Shown here piece after piece: positions 34,999 through 46,581 of a DNA stretch of 64,000 nucleotides. Location of the stretch: NCBI RefSeq assembly GCF_023702635.1, contig NZ_CP098455.1:310001-374000 (forward strand). Direction: 5' to 3'. The DNA is from Spongiibacter taiwanensis. Its GTDB lineage: Bacteria; Pseudomonadota; Gammaproteobacteria; Pseudomonadales; Spongiibacteraceae. The notes beneath the pieces were generated by a model. The model was not told the DNA's origin. It made no database searches and saw only the letters and a list, made by a program, of their open reading frames with translations. The number at the start of each line of letters is the position of its first letter. The stretch's first letter is position 1. The position numbers and the translations under genes are program-made.

Positions 34999-35607
34999 TT
35001 ACAGGTCAATGCCGCCGAAGGACATAAAGCCCAACGACATCAGACCAACGGTAATAAAGGTAATGCCCAGACCGCGCAGCCCTTCGGGCACATCGCTGTA
35101 CTTGAGCTTCTCGCGAATCCCAGCCAGGGCCATGATCGCCAACGCCCAGCCAGTACCCGCGCCAGCACCATAGACAACCGATTCACCCAGGTTATAGTCG
35201 CGCTCCACCATGAACAGCGAGCCACCCATGATGGCGCAGTTTACGGTGATCAGCGGCAGGAACACGCCCAGGGCGCTGTACAAAGCGGGAACGAACTTAT
35301 CCAGAAACATTTCCATGATCTGAACGATCGCGGCAATAACCCCGATGTAACTCAGCAGACCGAGGAAACTCAGATCCACTTCCGGGTAGCCGGCCCAGGC
35401 CAGAGCGCCCTCACGCAACAGGTTGTCGTAGATCAGGTGGTTAACCGGAACGGTGATGGTGAGTACCACGATAACGGCAATACCCAGGCCAATGGCGGCC
35501 TGAATCTTTTTGGAGATCGCCAGGAAGGTACACATCCCCAAGAAGAAGGCCAAAGCCATGTTCTCGATAAAAACGGACCTCACGAAGAGGCTAATAAAGT
35601 GTTCCAT
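34999..35607 (-). CDS. nqrE: Na+-translocating NADH:quinone reductase subunit E
   Basis: NqrE is a six-helix inner-membrane subunit homologous to NqrD and RnfA; the two bind an iron center between them. The 202-residue protein has six hydrophobic segments, [11 protein letters not shown] near residue 117 with a conserved Cys, and F-L-G-M-C near residue 19-26 with another. Length is typical (198 in Vibrio). It starts 1 base after the nqrD stop. Confidence 0.97.
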   Translation of the reverse strand: MEHFISLFVRSVFIENMALAFFLGMCTFLAISKKIQAAIGLGIAVIVVLTITVPVNHLIYDNLLREGALAWAGYPEVDLSFLGLLSYIGVIAAIVQIMEMFLDKFVPALYSALGVFLPLITVNCAIMGGSLFMVERDYNLGESVVYGAGAGTGWALAIMALAGIREKLKYSDVPEGLRGLGITFITVGLMSLGFMSFGGIDL

Positions 35608-36273
35608 TTAAAAAGCCTCCTTAACGCTGCGAGTGTTCTTGGTGATTTTGAATTCCTCTTTTTCGACCTGCTCTTTCTTCCAGCTGCGCAGCCCCCAAAT
35701 GAAGAAGCCGATCAGGAAGAAGGCGCTGGGTGGCAACAGTAGCAGGCCGTTAGGCACATACCAGCCGCCATCGGTGACCAGAGGCAGAATTTCAATACCG
35801 AACAGCTTGCCCGAGCCGAACAGCTCACGGATAAAGCCAACGCTGAACAACACAACGCTGTAACCCAGGCCATTGCCGACACCGTCGATAAAGCTCGCCA
35901 CCGGCGGATTCTTCATCGCGAAACCTTCAGCACGACCCATAACGATACAGTTGGTAATGATCAGGCCGACAAACACCGACAGCTGTTTGCTGATGGCAAA
36001 GGCGTAGGCTTTCAGCACCTGGTCAACCACGATTACCAGGGAGGCGATAATCACCATCTGCACGATGATTCGGATCGCACCGGGAATGTGATTGCGGATG
36101 CATGACACCAAAAAGCTGGAGCAAGCGGTTACCAGAATCACGGAGATACACATAACCAGGGTGACCTTCAGACTCGAAGTCACTGCCAATGCCGAACAGA
36201 TCCCCAGGATCTGCAGGGCAATGGGGTTATTTTTAAATACGGGACTGGTAAGGGCTTCTTTCAATGTTGCCAT
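35608..36273 (-). CDS. nqrD: Na+-translocating NADH:quinone reductase subunit D
   Basis: NqrD is the membrane partner of NqrE. The 221-residue protein has six hydrophobic segments and the family stretches [10 protein letters not shown] near residue 23 and [12 protein letters not shown] near residue 105, each with a conserved Cys. It lies 4 bases after nqrC and abuts nqrE. Confidence 0.97.
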   Translation of the reverse strand: MATLKEALTSPVFKNNPIALQILGICSALAVTSSLKVTLVMCISVILVTACSSFLVSCIRNHIPGAIRIIVQMVIIASLVIVVDQVLKAYAFAISKQLSVFVGLIITNCIVMGRAEGFAMKNPPVASFIDGVGNGLGYSVVLFSVGFIRELFGSGKLFGIEILPLVTDGGWYVPNGLLLLPPSAFFLIGFFIWGLRSWKKEQVEKEEFKITKNTRSVKEAF

Positions 36274-36276
36274 GGC

Positions 36277-37047
36277 TTAGGCCTCCCCTGACCGAAGGTT
36301 TTCGAGAAATGATTGATAACCCATCTCGCCCATCCAGAAGCGAATCAGGTTAGAAACACCGCGGCTGGTCAAGGTCGCACCGGAAAGACCATCGACCTTG
36401 TTTTCCGCACCGGGCGTGGATTTGTCCACATTGCCCTTCACCAATTCAATGGCAACGTCGCCGTCGTCATAGATTTCCTTGCCGGGCCACAAACCCTTCC
36501 ACTTGGGGTTATCGACCTCACCGCCGAGCCCGGGGGTTTCACCATGCTCGTAAAAACCCAAACCGGCCACGGTATTGAAGTCGCCCTCCAAGGCCAGGAA
36601 ACCGTAGAGAGTAGACCAAAGGCCATAGCCGCGAACTGGCAGAATCACCTTTTGATAATCGCCAGGCTCACCGACCAGATACACCTCGGCAAAGTTTTCC
36701 CGCCGTTTGATCTTGGCCAAATCTTCGCTGGCATTGAGATCAATCGAGGTCTCGGGATTACCCGCAGCCTTTTTCTGGTCGAAGTTTTTCGGGGCAACTT
36801 CATCGGTGAACTTGCCGGTACGCAAATCCACGATACGGGTGGTGATCTGAGCGAATTGCTCCTCCACGCTGCTATCCGCTTTTAGCATCCCGGCGGCGGC
36901 GAGAATATTCGCCTTCCGGTCCAGCGCCTTGTTGGCTACCTGGGCGGGTTTGAGCAGCACTGCTGCACTGGCCACAACCAGTGAGCAGGCGATACAGAGG
37001 GTAAACGCAACGATCAGCGTTTTCTTAATACTGTCATTACTAGCCAC
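36277..37047 (-). CDS. nqrC: Na+-translocating NADH:quinone reductase subunit C
   Basis: NqrC is a single-helix subunit with a periplasmic domain carrying covalent FMN. The motif D-G-L-S-G-A-T-L-T near residue 220 holds the flavinylated Thr, target of ApbE. I place the start at GTG 37047, 7 bases after GGAGG, giving 256 residues (Vibrio 257); the ORF otherwise opens at 37083 inside nqrB with an unlikely C-R-R-I-S-S extension. It overlaps nqrB by 8 bases. Confidence 0.95.
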   Translation of the reverse strand: MASNDSIKKTLIVAFTLCIACSLVVASAAVLLKPAQVANKALDRKANILAAAGMLKADSSVEEQFAQITTRIVDLRTGKFTDEVAPKNFDQKKAAGNPETSIDLNASEDLAKIKRRENFAEVYLVGEPGDYQKVILPVRGYGLWSTLYGFLALEGDFNTVAGLGFYEHGETPGLGGEVDNPKWKGLWPGKEIYDDGDVAIELVKGNVDKSTPGAENKVDGLSGATLTSRGVSNLIRFWMGEMGYQSFLENLRSGEA

Positions 37048-38236
37048 GTGCCAACCTCCGCTTGATATTCGCCTGCACAACAAAATGGTCGATCAGAGGA
37101 GCAAACAAGTTGGCAAACAGAATTGCCAGCATAATGCCCTCGGGGAAGGCCGGGTTGACCACCCGGATCAGTACGGTCATCACGCCGATCAGTGCGCCGA
37201 AAATGAACTTGCCTTTATTGGTCATGGATGAGGACACCGGGTCGGTGGCCATAAAGATCATACCGAAGGCAAAACCGCCCACCACCAAGTGCCAATTCCA
37301 GGGCATTGCCATGATGGGGTTGGTGCTTTCGATGGAGTTGAACAGTAAGCTGGTCGCCACCATACCGCCGAACACCCCCAAGACGATGCGCCAGGACGCG
37401 ATACCCGTCCACAGCAGTACCGCACCACCAATCAGGATGGCCAGAGTTGAGGTTTCCCCCATCGAACCGTGGATGTTACCCAGGAACGCGTCCATCCACG
37501 ACATTTTGGCTTCCAGCGCGGCCATACCGTCACTGGCGGCAACCGACAGCGCAGTGGCACCGGTGTAACCGTCAACCGCGGTCCATACCGCATCGCCCGA
37601 CATTTGCGCCGGGTAGGCAAAGTAAAGGAAGGCACGGCCGGTCAGTGCGGGGTTGAGGAAGTTCTTACCCGTGCCGCCGAACACTTCTTTGCCGACAACG
37701 ACACCGAAGCTGATACCCAGTGCCACCTGCCACAGCGGGATGCTGGGCGGGCAGATCAGGGCGAACAGAATCGAGGTAACAAAGAAGCCTTCGTTAACCT
37801 CGTGGCCGCGCTTCATGGCGAACAGAACTTCCCAGAAACCGCCGACGATAAAGGTGACAGCGTAAACCGGGATGAAATACCAGAAACCGTGCCAGAAGTT
37901 GTCCCAGATGCTGCTGGGATCGTAACCGGCAAACAGCGCGATCATCGCATGACGCCAGCCTTCGCCAGCCGCCAGACCACTCTCGGCCATGATCGTGTTG
38001 GCCTGGAAGCCAATATTCCACATGCCATAGAACATCGCCGGGAAGGCACAAAACCAAACCGTGATCATGATCCGCTTCAGATCAACCCCATCGCGCACAT
38101 GGGCGGTGGATTTGGTGACTGAACCGGGTGAATAGAAAATAGTATCGACCGCCTCATAGAGGGCATACCATTTTTCGTAACGGCCGCCTTTCTCGAAATG
38201 CGGCTCCAGGTCATCTAAAACTTTTCTCAGTCCCAT
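37040..38236 (-). CDS. nqrB: Na+-translocating NADH:quinone reductase subunit B
   Basis: NqrB is the main membrane subunit with the Na+ path, riboflavin and one covalent FMN. The 398-residue protein has about ten hydrophobic segments and the flavinylation motif [10 protein letters not shown] near residue 225. Length matches Vibrio NqrB (415) closely. It follows nqrA by 3 bases. Confidence 0.97.
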   Translation of the reverse strand: MGLRKVLDDLEPHFEKGGRYEKWYALYEAVDTIFYSPGSVTKSTAHVRDGVDLKRIMITVWFCAFPAMFYGMWNIGFQANTIMAESGLAAGEGWRHAMIALFAGYDPSSIWDNFWHGFWYFIPVYAVTFIVGGFWEVLFAMKRGHEVNEGFFVTSILFALICPPSIPLWQVALGISFGVVVGKEVFGGTGKNFLNPALTGRAFLYFAYPAQMSGDAVWTAVDGYTGATALSVAASDGMAALEAKMSWMDAFLGNIHGSMGETSTLAILIGGAVLLWTGIASWRIVLGVFGGMVATSLLFNSIESTNPIMAMPWNWHLVVGGFAFGMIFMATDPVSSSMTNKGKFIFGALIGVMTVLIRVVNPAFPEGIMLAILFANLFAPLIDHFVVQANIKRRLARG

Positions 38237-38239
38237 GGC

Positions 38240-39595
<1,356 letters not shown>

Positions 39596-39700
39596 TTACG
39601 GTTAAACGCGAAATTGCAATTCTGCACGATCTCGGGCGTTGAGAAGCGCCCCGGGAGGGTGGATACCGGCCCCAAAAAAGTCGTTGTTTCAGCTACGCAG

Positions 39701-39721
39701 ATGCCCTGACTAACAGGGCAT
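39701..39721. terminator. Hairpin between the GAPDH gene and nqrA
   Basis: ATGCCCTG (39701-39708) and CAGGGCAT (39714-39721) form an 8-bp perfect stem with loop ACTAA. No T-run follows on either strand, so it may be a processing or regulatory stem in the nqr leader or a weak terminator of the GAPDH gene. The rest of the 39581-39803 gap shows no gene and no promoter I could assign. Confidence 0.4.
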
Positions 39722-39803
39722 CCATAAGCGCGCTTGCGCACAACGAGGGCCTTTCAATTCTGACACTTACCCGTCGCCCCCTCCCTATCGACGGGCCTGT
39801 GAC

Positions 39804-41270
39804 TTATTCCTTCGGATAAACGGCGTAGTTCACCCCAGCCATTTGCTCCAGTACGCGGTGTACTTGGCAGCTGTAACCAAACTCGTTGTCGTACCAGCAG
39901 TACAGAACGGCAGACGTGCCGTTCACAATGGTCGCTTCACTATCAAACACACAGGCATGACGCGAACCGACAAAGTCACTGGACACGACTTCAGGCGAGT
40001 TGGAGTAATCGATCTGCTTACGCAACGGCGAATGGAGTGCCACTTTGCGCATGTACTCATTCAACTCGTCTTTGGTCGTGGCGGTCTTCAGGTTCAGCTT
40101 CAGAATCGCCAGAGAAACGTTAGGCGTTGGCACCCGAATAGCATTGCCGCTCAACTTACCAAGCAACTGGGGCAATACTTTACCCACTGCCTTCGCCGCG
40201 CCGGTTTCAGAAATAACCATGTTCAATGGCGCGCTGCGACCGCGGCGATCGCCCTTATGATAGTTATCGATCAGGTTCTGGTCATTGGTGTAGGAATGCA
40301 CGGTCTCAACGTGACCGCTTTCAATTCCAAAATGATCATCCAGCACTTTCAGTGGTGGCGCGATGGCGTTGGTCGTGCAGCTCGCGGCAGAGATAATGGT
40401 ATCGCTGTCTTCGATAATGTCGCTGTTGATACCGTGAACGATATTTTTCATATCGCCTTTGCCGGGCGCAGTCAGAATCACCTTGGACACCCCGGGGCAA
40501 CGCAAGTGGACTGACAGACCGTCGGCGTCGCGCCATTTGCCCGTGTTATCCACCACGATCGCATCGTTGATACCGTACTGGGTGTAATCGACCTCTTCGG
40601 GAGAAGCCGCATAGATCACCTTAACCTCCACGCCATTGGCAACGAAGGACTGGCGCTCTTCGTCTACCCGGATGGTGCCCTCAAAGGGACCGTGGACAGA
40701 GTCACGACGCAGCAGGCTGGCGCGCTTCACCAGGTCGTTCTCAGCGCCGCCTGGGCGAACAACAACGGCTCGCAGACGCAGGTTTTCGCCACCACCGGCT
40801 TTCTCAATCAGCAGTCGTGCCATCAGACGACCGATACGGCCGAAGCCGTAGAGCACGACATCACGGGGTGGACGAACCGGTTCAGTCGAGCCGCCGATCA
40901 GGCCCGCGACCTGCTCTTTAACGAACTCGTCAACCGATTTACCAGCGGGTTTGCCCTGCTCTTCAAAGTTAACCGCAATACGGCCAGCATCAATGTGGGC
41001 GGTGCCCAGATCCAGAGAAGCAAGTGCGCGAATGACGGGGAAGGTTTCAAACTCGGAGAGCTCGTTTTGCTCAACCTGGCGCACAAAGCGGTGCGCTTGC
41101 ATGATGTCCAGAACTGAAAGGTTTACCAGGTTCTTTCCATAGATGTAGGTTTTTACGTTATTGGTCCGGTAGAGTTTACCAATCAGGGGAATCATCCCCT
41201 CTGCGAGAGCTTCGCGTTCTTTCCAATCGGCGAAGTAATCATCGGGACGCTCACGTCTTCTTTCAGTCAC
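39804..41270 (-). CDS. gap: Glyceraldehyde-3-phosphate dehydrogenase, long form
   Basis: The enzyme oxidises glyceraldehyde 3-phosphate with NAD(P). Its core has the Rossmann motif G-F-G-R-I-G-R near residue 145, the catalytic Cys in S-A-A-S-C-T-T-N near 300 and W-Y-D-N-E-F-G-Y near the end. About 140 residues precede the Rossmann domain, as in the long GapDH of Pseudomonas (PA3001-like) next to mfd. I prefer GTG 41270, preceded by AAAGG (488 residues); GTG 41348 would add 26 residues. It is divergent from mfd and upstream of nqrA. Confidence 0.9.
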   Translation of the reverse strand: MTERRRERPDDYFADWKEREALAEGMIPLIGKLYRTNNVKTYIYGKNLVNLSVLDIMQAHRFVRQVEQNELSEFETFPVIRALASLDLGTAHIDAGRIAVNFEEQGKPAGKSVDEFVKEQVAGLIGGSTEPVRPPRDVVLYGFGRIGRLMARLLIEKAGGGENLRLRAVVVRPGGAENDLVKRASLLRRDSVHGPFEGTIRVDEERQSFVANGVEVKVIYAASPEEVDYTQYGINDAIVVDNTGKWRDADGLSVHLRCPGVSKVILTAPGKGDMKNIVHGINSDIIEDSDTIISAASCTTNAIAPPLKVLDDHFGIESGHVETVHSYTNDQNLIDNYHKGDRRGRSAPLNMVISETGAAKAVGKVLPQLLGKLSGNAIRVPTPNVSLAILKLNLKTATTKDELNEYMRKVALHSPLRKQIDYSNSPEVVSSDFVGSRHACVFDSEATIVNGTSAVLYCWYDNEFGYSCQVHRVLEQMAGVNYAVYPKE

Positions 41271-41515
41271 GGCTGTACCTTTGTGCTTGCGGCGGGAGAA
41301 AATAGTGCGCGTATTATCTTTATTACGGTCGTTCAGTTCAACTGTCACTCAGTAGCAATCACCTAATAGATCGGTGGCAAGCGATAAAAATTTTGGCTTT
41401 GCTGCCAAACAAGCTGGAACAGAGGTGCGACAGCGCACTTATTGAACCCCACTCAAACAATTGCCAACAGCAGCCGACAACGCAGCTGTTACGGCAGCGG
41501 GCGCAACCAGTTACA

Positions 41516-44500
41516 ATGCCTCGTTTTTCACCTGACAGAATTCAGCGACCTGTGATTACACTGCCCGCCACGCCGACACCTTGGCAAGATAACCAGCGCT
41601 GGGGCCACCTGCCCAGCGCCGCCCGGGGCCTGATCATTGCCAGCCTCTGCGAAGACACCGACTCGCCACTGTTGGTGGTGTGCCGAAACTCGGCATCGGC
41701 CTACCAGCTTGAGCAGGCGTTGGCCTTTTTCACTACCTCGAACGTGCAGTTATTACCCGACTGGGAAACCCTGCCCTACGATAACTTCTCGCCGCACGAA
41801 GACATCATCTCCGATCGGCTCAAAACCTTGAGCCGGCTGCCCGCCTGGAAGCGGGGGGTGTTGATCGTTCCAATCACCACGCTGATGCAGCGTTTGGCGC
41901 CGCCCACCTACGTCGCCCAGCACAGCCTGCAGCTTAAGGTCGGCGCGACCCTGGACCTCGGCGAGCTGCGCCTGCAGCTTGAGCGCAGCGGCTACCGCAA
42001 CGCCACCACCGTGTATCAGCACGGTGAATACGCCCTGCGGGGAGCCATCCTCGATATCTTTCCAATGGGCTCTGGCCAGCCGCTGCGCATCGAGTTGCTG
42101 GACGACGAAATCGACAGCATTCGCGAGTTTGATCCGGAGACCCAACGGGGCACGGCGCGGGTCGACGAGGTCGATCTGCTGCCGGCCAAAGAATTTCCCC
42201 TCGACGAGACTGGCATCGCTCTGTTTCGCCGCCAATGGCATGAGCGCTTCGACGTCGACCACCGTAAATGCAACCTGTATCAGGACGTCAGCGATGGCAT
42301 CGCCCCGGCAGGTGTGGAGTACTACCTGAGCCTGTTTTTTGAACAGACCTCAACGCTCTTCGATTACCTGCCTGAAGGGGTAAAACTGATCACCGAAGCC
42401 GGCGTTGAAGACGCCGCCCAACACTATTGGCAGGACATCAACCAGCGCTTCGAACAACGCCAGGGCGACCTGCAAAGGCCGGTACTGCCGCCATCAAGCA
42501 TCTTTCAGCCGGTGCCCGAGCTGTTTGCCAACCTGAAGCCCTATCCCAGAATCACCCTCTGTGCCAACAGCCAGGCCACAGAGAGTGGCGGCTTTGACTT
42601 CCCCTTTGAAGACGGTCCCGCCCTTGCGGTGGACGCAAAATCAGACGACCCCATCGCGCCGCTCAAAGCCTATGCCAGCACTCGCCGCCTACTGCTGTGC
42701 GCCGAGTCAGCTGGCCGCCGGGAAGCCCTGCGAGATCTGCTGCGCCGCCAGAAAATGGATGTTGCCGAGTTTTCATCCTGGAAGGACTTCAAAGCCAGCC
42801 AGCACCCCTTGGGGATCACCGTGGCCCCCCTCGAAGGGGGATTCAGCTGCGACCAAGCCCCCCGCTTTGCACTGGTATCTGAATCCCAACTGTTCGGCCG
42901 ACGAGTATCCCAAGACCGGCGCCGCAAAAAGCCCGCCGCCAATCCCGATCTGGTGGTGCGCAATCTGGCCGAGCTGCGCCCCGGTGCACCCGTCGTGCAT
43001 GCCGACCACGGGGTCGGCCGCTATCTCGGCCTGCAAACCTTGGATGTTGATCGCGAGGCCAACGAATTCCTGACCTTGGAGTACGCCGAGGGGGCTAAAC
43101 TTTACGTGCCGGTGAGCAACCTGCACCTGATCAGCCGCTACAGCGGCAGCGACGAAGATCACGCGCCTCTCCATCGCCTGGGTTCCGACCAGTGGAGCCG
43201 CGCCAAACGCAAAGCCGCCGAGAAAATTCGCGACGTGGCAGCCGAGCTACTCGATATCTATGCCAAACGCGGCGCCCGTCAGGGACGCTCCTTCACCCTG
43301 GACGAGACCGACTACCAGCTGTTTGCCGAAGCCTTCCCCTTTGAAGAGACCCCGGATCAGAAAACAGCCATTGAGGCAGTCATCACCGACATGAAGGCCA
43401 CCCAACCCATGGACAGACTTGTCTGTGGGGATGTGGGCTTTGGCAAAACCGAGGTGGCCGTGCGGGCCGCCTTTGTGGCAGTACAGAACAACAGTCAGGT
43501 GGTGGTTCTGGTGCCCACCACCCTGCTCGCCCAACAGCATTTTGAATCCTTTCGCGACCGCTTTGCCGATCTGCCAGTCACCGTCGAGGTACTGTCCCGC
43601 TTTCGCAGTGCCAGCGAGCAAAAAAGCGTGCTTGAGGGTCTGGCCGACGGCAAGGTCGATATTTTGATTGGCACCCACAAGCTGCTCAGCAGCGAAATTA
43701 AATACCGGGAGCTGGGGCTGGTGATTATCGATGAGGAGCACCGCTTTGGCGTTCGCCAAAAGGAAGCGCTAAAGAACCTGAGAGCCGAGGTAGATATTCT
43801 CACCCTCACCGCCACGCCGATTCCCCGCACCCTGAATATGTCCATGTCGGGGATTCGGGATCTGTCCATCATAGCCACCCCACCGGCCCGGCGACTGTCG
43901 GTAAAGACCTTTGTTCGCGAGCGAGATGACGCCCTGGTCAAAGAGGCCATCCTTCGGGAAATTCTGCGGGGCGGTCAGGTGTACTACCTCCACAACGAAG
44001 TCAAAACCATCAACAAGGTTGCCCGGGATCTCCAAGAGATGCTCCCCGAGCTGCGCATTGGCATTGGCCATGGGCAGATGCGCGAGCGCGACCTGGAACA
44101 GGTGATGAGCGATTTTTATCACCGCCGCCACAACGTGCTGCTGTGTTCGACCATCATAGAAACCGGCATCGACGTACCCAACGCCAACACCATCATCATT
44201 GACCGGGCCGATAAGTTCGGCCTGGCCCAGTTGCACCAGCTTCGCGGACGAGTCGGCCGCTCCCACCATCAGGCCTACGCCTATCTGCTCACCCCGCCCA
44301 CGAAACAGCTCACCGTGGATGCACAAAAGCGACTTCAGGCCATCAGCGAAGCTGACGACCTCGGTGCCGGTTTTACCCTGGCTACCCACGACATGGAAAT
44401 TCGGGGCGCTGGGGAGTTGTTGGGCGAGGAACAAAGCGGCCAGATCCACTCGATCGGTTTCACTCTGTATATGGATATGCTCGACCGGGCGGTAAATGCC

Positions 44501-44980
44501 ATTAAGTCCGGACGTACCGTCGATTTGGAGAACAGCAGCGAAGACAATGTGGATATCAACCTGCGCCTGCCCGCGCTCATCCCAGATGATTACCTGCCCG
44601 ACGTGCAGAGCCGCCTGATGATCTACAAACGCATTGCCAGCGCTAAAACGACCGATGAGTTGCGCGAGCTGCAAGTAGAGATGATTGATCGCTTCGGCCT
44701 GCTCCCAGACCAAACCAAGAACCTGTTCCGGGTATCGGAGCTGCGCCAGCGCGGCGCCGCGCTGGGCATTAGCAAAATGGAATTTTCGGCCGGGGGTGGC
44801 CGGGTGGAGTTCAGTGAGCGAACCCAGGTCGATCCGCTGAAGCTGGTGAAGCTGGTGCAGGCCTCTCCCACGGAATATCAATTCGACGGCGCCACTGCAT
44901 TAAAATGCAAAGCCGACTTGGAAAGTCCAGCGCAACGTTTTGAATATATAGAAGATTTGCTGGACAAGCTGGAACCCTAA
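41516..44980 (+). CDS. mfd: Transcription-repair coupling factor Mfd
   Basis: Mfd removes RNA polymerase stalled at DNA lesions and recruits UvrA. The protein has the UvrB-like N-terminal module, the RNA polymerase-interaction domain (H-A-D-H-G-V-G-R-Y-L-G-L near residue 485), a RecG-like translocase with Walker A (G-D-V-G-F-G-K-T-E-V-A) and D-E-E-H, and the C-terminal TRCF domain. ATG 41516 gives 1154 residues (E. coli 1148); the frame extends to TTG 41393, but that part is not family-like. It is followed by csiV, as in Pseudomonas. Confidence 0.96.
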   Translation: MPRFSPDRIQRPVITLPATPTPWQDNQRWGHLPSAARGLIIASLCEDTDSPLLVVCRNSASAYQLEQALAFFTTSNVQLLPDWETLPYDNFSPHEDIISDRLKTLSRLPAWKRGVLIVPITTLMQRLAPPTYVAQHSLQLKVGATLDLGELRLQLERSGYRNATTVYQHGEYALRGAILDIFPMGSGQPLRIELLDDEIDSIREFDPETQRGTARVDEVDLLPAKEFPLDETGIALFRRQWHERFDVDHRKCNLYQDVSDGIAPAGVEYYLSLFFEQTSTLFDYLPEGVKLITEAGVEDAAQHYWQDINQRFEQRQGDLQRPVLPPSSIFQPVPELFANLKPYPRITLCANSQATESGGFDFPFEDGPALAVDAKSDDPIAPLKAYASTRRLLLCAESAGRREALRDLLRRQKMDVAEFSSWKDFKASQHPLGITVAPLEGGFSCDQAPRFALVSESQLFGRRVSQDRRRKKPAANPDLVVRNLAELRPGAPVVHADHGVGRYLGLQTLDVDREANEFLTLEYAEGAKLYVPVSNLHLISRYSGSDEDHAPLHRLGSDQWSRAKRKAAEKIRDVAAELLDIYAKRGARQGRSFTLDETDYQLFAEAFPFEETPDQKTAIEAVITDMKATQPMDRLVCGDVGFGKTEVAVRAAFVAVQNNSQVVVLVPTTLLAQQHFESFRDRFADLPVTVEVLSRFRSASEQKSVLEGLADGKVDILIGTHKLLSSEIKYRELGLVIIDEEHRFGVRQKEALKNLRAEVDILTLTATPIPRTLNMSMSGIRDLSIIATPPARRLSVKTFVRERDDALVKEAILREILRGGQVYYLHNEVKTINKVARDLQEMLPELRIGIGHGQMRERDLEQVMSDFYHRRHNVLLCSTIIETGIDVPNANTIIIDRADKFGLAQLHQLRGRVGRSHHQAYAYLLTPPTKQLTVDAQKRLQAISEADDLGAGFTLATHDMEIRGAGELLGEEQSGQIHSIGFTLYMDMLDRAVNAIKSGRTVDLENSSEDNVDINLRLPALIPDDYLPDVQSRLMIYKRIASAKTTDELRELQVEMIDRFGLLPDQTKNLFRVSELRQRGAALGISKMEFSAGGGRVEFSERTQVDPLKLVKLVQASPTEYQFDGATALKCKADLESPAQRFEYIEDLLDKLEP

Positions 44981-45024
44981 AGCGATAACTGCGATAGTAA
45001 CTGCCGCCGCCTACTGGACACAAA

Positions 45025-45825
45025 ATGCCAATGAGCACACTGCGATTGAAAATAACGCTGGGACTGCTGCTGATACTGGTGCTGCCGGTTACCGTCAGCG
45101 CCAAAGAGAGAGAATTCCAGATTGACTTGTTGGTGTACGCCAACAATGACCCCAGTGCGGCATTTTCAGAAAACTGGCCCGACAACCTCCGCCTGCGCTA
45201 TCCCAGCAACTGGCGGGCGCTCCCGCCGGTGGGCAGCACGGACCGAGAAATCACCCGCGTCGCCACGGTTGCGCCCGAGTTCGCCAAAACCCTCAAGTCG
45301 ATGAGCCTGTCATCCCGATATCGCAAGCTGATTCAGGCGAGCTGGCGACAAACCTTGACCAAGCGCAGCCGGGCACCTGCCATTGTTATTCAGGGCGGCG
45401 ACCCCAGTGGCGAGCATTTCGAGCTAGAGGGCTATATCAAAGTCGCCGTAGAGCGCTACCTCTACATCAGCACCGACTTGTGGTTTACCCGCTTTGGCGG
45501 CAACGGTGGCAATTATTATCTCCCCATGCCGCCTTACAAGCCCGGCGCCAATGAGCCGGTCGAACCCGACTTTGACAGTTTATTTGCGGCCGATGATCTC
45601 GACATTGAGCAAGGACCAGATACAGCGGATTCCGGCACTGCCAGCCCGGCGCCAGTGGCCAACGCCACGCCGATTAATCGCATCGTGGTCATGAATCAGG
45701 AACGCCGTCTGCGCAGTGGCGAATTGCACTTCCTCGATCATCCCTTGTTTGGTGTGCTGGTAATGATCAGCAACGCCGACGATTTGCCGCCTGTTGAAGC
45801 CGCGCCTCAGGAGCCCACACCGTAG
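45025..45825 (+). CDS. CsiV-family protein
   Basis: The 266-residue protein has a signal peptide (L-G-L-L-L-I-L-V-L-P-V-T-V-S-A) and then F-Q-I-D-L-L-V-Y-A near residue 30, H-F-E-L-E-G-Y-I-K-V-A-V near residue 132 and L-D-H-P-L-F-G-V-L-V-M-I near the end, the CsiV pattern. In Vibrio, CsiV is a periplasmic partner needed for muropeptide-controlled cell shape under LdcV-type D-amino-acid stress; in other genera its role is open. It follows mfd by 44 bases, as PA3003 does. Confidence 0.82.
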   Translation: MPMSTLRLKITLGLLLILVLPVTVSAKEREFQIDLLVYANNDPSAAFSENWPDNLRLRYPSNWRALPPVGSTDREITRVATVAPEFAKTLKSMSLSSRYRKLIQASWRQTLTKRSRAPAIVIQGGDPSGEHFELEGYIKVAVERYLYISTDLWFTRFGGNGGNYYLPMPPYKPGANEPVEPDFDSLFAADDLDIEQGPDTADSGTASPAPVANATPINRIVVMNQERRLRSGELHFLDHPLFGVLVMISNADDLPPVEAAPQEPTP

Positions 45826-45831
45826 GGGCGC

Positions 45832-46581
45832 TTACACTTGCAAACGCCGCAGACTCGCCGCCAGCAATTGCTTTACCTGCGCCATGCCGGTATCCAGCAC
45901 GCGGCGGATGTCATCCATGGTGATTAATGCCTCAGTCTCTCCCGCAGCGGGATTCACCACCAGGCATACCGAGGCGTAGTCCATCTCCAGCTCCCGCGCC
46001 AATGCCGCCTCGGGCATACCGGTCATTCCAACCAGATCATTACCATCACGCGCCAGGCGCCGTATCTCCGCTGCGGTTTCTAGTCGTGGCCCCTGGGTTG
46101 CCGCATAACATCCCTCGGGGACAATGGGCATCGCCAGTGTTTGGGCCGCACTGATCAGCTGCTGACGCAGCGATTCACTGTAAGGGTAGCTAAAATCAAT
46201 ATGCTCAACCGCGCCATCTTCGCCGTCAAAGAAGGTGTGCTCCCGACCCCAGGTGTAATCATTGAGCTGATCGGGAATAGCGATCACCCCCGAGCCAAAG
46301 CGGCTGCCAATGCCGCCCACTGCGTTCACTGCGAGAATCTGGGTAACGCCAACAGAGTGCAGCGCCGACAAATTGGCCCGGTAGTTAATTTTGTGCGGCG
46401 GAATCGAGTGCTTGCCGCCATGACGGGGCAAAAACAAAAACTCCAGGTCATCAAACTGCAGTGACTGCAAATCGGCGCTGGGCGCCCCATACACGGTATT
46501 GATCCGGCGAACTTTACCGGGCTGTACCCCGGGCCAATCGCACAATCCGGTTCCACCTATCACCGCCACTTTATGCGCCAT
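45832..46581 (-). CDS. S-methyl-5'-thioinosine phosphorylase
   Basis: This phosphorylase cleaves methylthioinosine to hypoxanthine and methylthioribose 1-phosphate in polyamine salvage, a route known from Pseudomonas. The 249-residue protein has I-G-G-T-G-L at the start, L-P-R-H-G-G near residue 50, N-A-V-G-G-I-G near 85 and M-T-G-M-P-E-A near 182, the MTAP/MTIP family set. A purine nucleoside or methylthioadenosine phosphorylase is the alternative; the csiV neighbourhood favours MTIP. ATG 46581 overlaps the MscS stop by 11 bases. Confidence 0.85.
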   Translation of the reverse strand: MAHKVAVIGGTGLCDWPGVQPGKVRRINTVYGAPSADLQSLQFDDLEFLFLPRHGGKHSIPPHKINYRANLSALHSVGVTQILAVNAVGGIGSRFGSGVIAIPDQLNDYTWGREHTFFDGEDGAVEHIDFSYPYSESLRQQLISAAQTLAMPIVPEGCYAATQGPRLETAAEIRRLARDGNDLVGMTGMPEAALARELEMDYASVCLVVNPAAGETEALITMDDIRRVLDTGMAQVKQLLAASLRRLQV

